Source of the DNA: JBAXGW01 sp037139195
Lineage (GTDB): Bacteria > Bacteroidota > Bacteroidia > Bacteroidales > JAHJDW01
Assembly: GCA_037139195.1 (NCBI GenBank)
Contig: JBAXGW010000002.1
Coordinates: 62,001 to 126,000, forward strand
Length of the DNA: 64,000 bases
Direction of reading: 5' to 3'
Under the pieces are notes generated by a model. It did no database searches. It saw nothing but the letters and a program-made list of their open reading frames with translations, and had not been told where the DNA came from. Numbering within the stretch: the first letter of the stretch is position 1; each line of letters opens with the position of its first letter. The position numbers and the translations under genes are program-made. Of this stretch, positions 61,415-64,000 are shown piece after piece.

Positions 61415-62220
61415 TGAAAAAAAACACCCCTTTCTATATTCTCATTTTATTTATGCTATCCATTTTTTCGTGCAAACAATCTGCCGAAATATCTAAAGAT
61501 GCGGTAAAGGACAAAGACCCTCAATTCTTATTTTCTAAACTTAAAGAAAATGAATTTAAATACGATTGGATTAAAGCAAAATTTGATGCAACAATTTCAA
61601 CAAAAAAATCTACCAATTCTTTTAAAGGATTTTTAAGAGTTAAAAGAGACAGCATAATTTGGCTTTCGATTTCTCCAGCTCTTGGTATTGAAATTGCACG
61701 GTTATCAGTAACAAACGATAGCGTTAAACTTTTAAACAGGTTAGAATCAACGTATTTTATAAAACATTTTAAATATTTAAGCAAAATTGTAGATGCTGAT
61801 ATTGATTTCGATATGCTTCAAGCTTTTTTAACTGGAAATGATTTTGCATATTACGAAAATGACAAATTTAAATCTTCTATTGAAAAAGACAATTACAAGC
61901 TAAATACAATTGGTCGCAGAAAACTTAAAAAAGCCATGACCGACAGTACTTCTTCTGTTCTACTTGAAGAAATTCTTCTTAATCCAACTACCTATAAAAT
62001 ATCAAGACATCATATTAAAGATATTAAAGAAAACAAGCAATTTATTGTTACTTATGTTGAATATATGGACATAAACGGACAACTATTACCGAAAACTTTA
62101 AAAATAGAGATTAAAGCAAAAGAAGATGTAATGCTGAAAATAGAATTTGTAAAATACGAACTAGACCAAGCTTTAGATTTCCCTTTTTCAATACCAGAAA
62201 AATATCAAAATGCTAATTAA
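61414..62220 (+). CDS. DUF4292 lipoprotein, LolB-like candidate
   Basis: A 268-residue lipoprotein (lipobox IFSC, Cys20). The body is an antiparallel strand pattern: WIKAKFDATISTKK, FKGFLRVKRDSIIWLSISPA, LGIEIARLSVTNDSVKLL. This 'inner strand, Trp, Gly-x-Glu-x-x-Arg-Leu' order is also seen in LolA/LolB-type lipoprotein carriers. DUF4292 has no settled function that I can state. It sits between a TPR lipoprotein (one-base overlap) and an EnvC-like protein. Confidence 0.85.
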   Translation: MKKNTPFYILILFMLSIFSCKQSAEISKDAVKDKDPQFLFSKLKENEFKYDWIKAKFDATISTKKSTNSFKGFLRVKRDSIIWLSISPALGIEIARLSVTNDSVKLLNRLESTYFIKHFKYLSKIVDADIDFDMLQAFLTGNDFAYYENDKFKSSIEKDNYKLNTIGRRKLKKAMTDSTSSVLLEEILLNPTTYKISRHHIKDIKENKQFIVTYVEYMDINGQLLPKTLKIEIKAKEDVMLKIEFVKYELDQALDFPFSIPEKYQNAN

Positions 62221-62236
62221 TAAGTGTATATAAATT

Positions 62237-63535
62237 ATGTGTTTATCAAACATCAACATATTTAAAAAGACCATACTTGCACTTTCATTTTTATTGATTT
62301 TTTTAACTATATCTGAAAATTTGTTTGCTCAAAAAACAGATAAACTAAAAAAGGACAAAAAGAAACTAGAAAGCGAGATTGCTGAAACTAATAAATTGCT
62401 TCAACAAACGCAAAAGACTGCGAAAATTTCTATAACTCAATTAGTGATTTTAAACAATAAAATTTCTATGAGAGAGCAACTTATAAATAATATTTCAACC
62501 GATATCGTTCGCTTAAATAGAGAAATCCAGAAAAACCAAGAGGAAGTTACTTTTTTAGAGAAAGACCTTGTTGTTCTGAGAAAAGAATATGCAAAAATGG
62601 TTTATTATGCTTATAAAAACCATAATACATATAATAATTTGTTGCTTGTTTTATCCTCCGAAGATTTATTTCAAGCATTTAAAAGGCTTAGATATTTGCA
62701 ACAATACGGCGATTACAGGAAGAAGCAAGCCGAAATGATTATTAGAACCAAAGAATCATTATCGAAACTAATATTACAACTAAACACGCAAATAGCCGAA
62801 AAGCAAGCTTTATTAACACAAAATGAAGCAGAAAAACTATCATTGGCCAGCGAAAAGTCGGAAAAGAATACTTTAATAACCCAATTAAAATCAAAAGAGA
62901 AGGATTTAATAAAACAGAAAAAAGCAAAAGAAGCTGCAATATCTGAATTAAATAGGGCAATTCAAAAAATTGTACAAGAAGAAATTCGCAAACAAGAAGA
63001 AAAAAGAAGGAAAAAACGAGAAGAAGAAAAATTAAAAAACAAAAACAATAATAAACCAAATAATGCCGTACCAGCTAAAACAATAACAAGCTATGAGCTC
63101 ACACCCGACGAGCAATTAATTTCAAATAATTTTACGGGGAATATGGGGAAATTGCCTTGGCCTTCTGAATCAGGAATTATTACCAGTTCTTTTGGCACAC
63201 ATCCACACCCAGTATATCCTGAAATTGAAGTTAATAATACTGGTGTTGATATTAGCACACCTAAAGGCTCAGTTGCTAGAGCGGTTTTTAGTGGCAAAGT
63301 ATCTGGAGTTGTTAATATTGTTGGTATTAATGCAGTAATTATTCGTCATGGCGATTATTTAACGGTTTACTCAAATTTATCGGCTGTTTATGTTAAAAAG
63401 GATCAAGAAGTAAAAACAAAACAAGCCCTTGGAGTAATTGCAACCGATAATAGCGATGGAAGAACGGAACTACACTTCGAAGTAAGAAAGGGTAGTTCTT
63501 TATTAAATCCTTCATCATGGATTTCGCGAAAATAG
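62237..63535 (+). CDS. EnvC-like murein hydrolase activator (degenerate LytM/M23)
   Basis: A 432-residue periplasmic protein. A signal peptide (1-31, ending LFAQ) precedes a long coiled coil (about 33-255, Lys/Glu/Gln-rich) and a C-terminal LytM/M23 domain (about 300-432). The zinc-binding positions are partly lost: the first His of the HxxxD motif is replaced (EVNNTGVDIS), and the usual YxHL reads YSNLS, while the last His stays in LHFEVR. Such domains, as in EnvC and NlpD, do not cut peptidoglycan but switch on amidases at division. A short hairpin follows the stop codon. Confidence 0.92.
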   Translation: MCLSNINIFKKTILALSFLLIFLTISENLFAQKTDKLKKDKKKLESEIAETNKLLQQTQKTAKISITQLVILNNKISMREQLINNISTDIVRLNREIQKNQEEVTFLEKDLVVLRKEYAKMVYYAYKNHNTYNNLLLVLSSEDLFQAFKRLRYLQQYGDYRKKQAEMIIRTKESLSKLILQLNTQIAEKQALLTQNEAEKLSLASEKSEKNTLITQLKSKEKDLIKQKKAKEAAISELNRAIQKIVQEEIRKQEEKRRKKREEEKLKNKNNNKPNNAVPAKTITSYELTPDEQLISNNFTGNMGKLPWPSESGIITSSFGTHPHPVYPEIEVNNTGVDISTPKGSVARAVFSGKVSGVVNIVGINAVIIRHGDYLTVYSNLSAVYVKKDQEVKTKQALGVIATDNSDGRTELHFEVRKGSSLLNPSSWISRK

Positions 63536-63537
63536 AA

Positions 63538-63566
63538 AATCCGATAAACTTTATGCTTATCGGATT
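63538..63566 (+). terminator. Hairpin after the envC-like gene
   Basis: AATCCGATAA (63538-63547) pairs perfectly with TTATCGGATT (63557-63566) around a nine-base loop. No T-run follows, so it is a weaker candidate than the other terminators; it lies between two convergent genes. Confidence 0.55.
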
Positions 63567-63595
63567 AGCTGTAAAAGTAGTCTCAACGAGACCGA

Positions 63596-64000
63596 TTAAT
63601 TTTTAAACAAAGCACTCTCTTTAATTTCAATTATAGTACCATACTTCTTCAAATCATTTAAATTAATTCTAGATTTATCGCCAACAATTGAAATAACCAT
63701 TGGTTGATTTTGAATGTTCTTTTTGTAGAATTCATAAATTTGATTAAACTCCATTTGATTATACACTGGTATTTTTTCGGCTACTGGATCTTTGTCAAAA
63801 CCTCTTAACTGCCATTTAAGTATTTGCTGACTTAAGTCTCTGAAATTTGGTTCGCTGCTAATAGCCGATTCCGAAAGATAGGTTTTAATCATATCCATTC
63901 TATCTACTTTTTGAGGCATTGTACGAATTAATGTATCAAAAACACTAAGAGCTTCAATTGTTTTATCTGCTTGTGTAGCTACATAACCATAAAACATCGT
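63596..64000 (-). CDS. M16 family metallopeptidase, C-terminal part (cut by window edge)
   Basis: The last ~135 residues of a minus-strand protein whose start lies beyond the right end. ALSVFDTLIRTMPQKVDRMD, a FRDLSQQILKWQLRGFDKDP stretch and the closing IVGDKSRINLNDLKKYGTII match the C-terminal inactive domain of M16 (insulinase/PqqL-like) peptidases. The zinc motif HxxEH would be in the missing N-terminal part, so activity cannot be judged. Confidence 0.8.
   Translation of the reverse strand, partial: TMFYGYVATQADKTIEALSVFDTLIRTMPQKVDRMDMIKTYLSESAISSEPNFRDLSQQILKWQLRGFDKDPVAEKIPVYNQMEFNQIYEFYKKNIQNQPMVISIVGDKSRINLNDLKKYGTIIEIKESALFKN

Noticed and set aside
62237..63535. Active M23 endopeptidase
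   Set aside because: Two of the usual metal-binding His positions are replaced, as in EnvC-type activators.
1..64000. CRISPR array, prophage or integrative element
   Set aside because: I found no regularly spaced direct repeats, no integrase, transposase or phage structural genes, and the gene content is mostly housekeeping, envelope and sensing functions.

Overview
The window looks like chromosomal DNA of a low-GC member of the Bacteroidota, probably close to Bacteroidales or a related uncultured group. The signs are several secreted proteins ending in type IX secretion (T9SS, Por) C-terminal sorting domains, Bacteroidota-specific families (IPExxxVDY next to rnc, the long PurF-like protein, DUF4292, YfhO, GlsA/GlsB-like acyltransferases, a DksA/TraR protein between ileS and lspA), and promoters of the TTG/TAnnTTTG type. 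There is no phage, insertion sequence, CRISPR array, rRNA or intact tRNA that I can support.

Layout. 0.5-5 kb: a YgiQ radical-SAM protein, a small outer-membrane protein and an M14 carboxypeptidase with a T9SS domain. 5-9 kb (minus strand): acpP, fabF, rnc, an IPExxxVDY protein, a beta-barrel protein and ubiX. 9-14.7 kb: purine genes (purN, a purine nucleoside phosphorylase, a long PurF-like protein), lpxK and an SPL-like radical-SAM protein. 14.7-15.5 kb: a small T9SS cargo protein. 15.7-23.7 kb: the signalling locus described below. 23.7-26.1 kb: engB and an acyltransferase pair resembling glycine/ornithine-lipid synthases. 26.5-30.9 kb: ileS, a DksA-like gene and lspA. 31.2-38.1 kb: a TetR-controlled efflux operon (TolC, HlyD-type adaptor, two ABC ATPases, two permeases). 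38.1-42.8 kb: an MltD-like LysM transglycosylase and a divergent NarL-type response regulator / TPR histidine kinase pair. 42.9-48.8 kb: a secreted alpha/beta hydrolase and a 1432-residue surface protein, both T9SS cargo. 48.9-53.1 kb: a methyltransferase, YfhO and a polytopic membrane protein. 53.1-57.9 kb: a KpsF/KdsD-type isomerase, recQ, an OmpH-like protein and two lipoproteins. 58-63.5 kb: dut, a sugar nucleotidyltransferase, a TPR lipoprotein, a DUF4292 lipoprotein and an EnvC-like protein. The right edge cuts an M16 peptidase.

The most interesting region is 15.7-23.7 kb. Two tandem SiaC-type (DUF1987) regulators, duplicated together with their promoter at a spacing of exactly 450 bp, are followed by a beta-propeller sensor histidine kinase, a second membrane kinase paralogue whose phospho-acceptor His is Gln and whose ATP-binding boxes are eroded, and a response regulator fused to a PP2C/SpoIIE phosphatase. 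This looks like a two-component system feeding a SiaC-type partner switch, with no SiaB-type kinase and no diguanylate cyclase in the window. The whole-pathway reading is inference; the domains and the H-to-Q change are read from the sequence.

Several non-coding structures also stand out: a long near-perfect inverted repeat between acpP and fabF, a near-palindrome over the tetR promoter, a perfect 10-2-10 palindrome before the methyltransferase gene, a GC-rich REP-like element after ygiQ, and a terminator whose 5' flank folds like half a tRNA.
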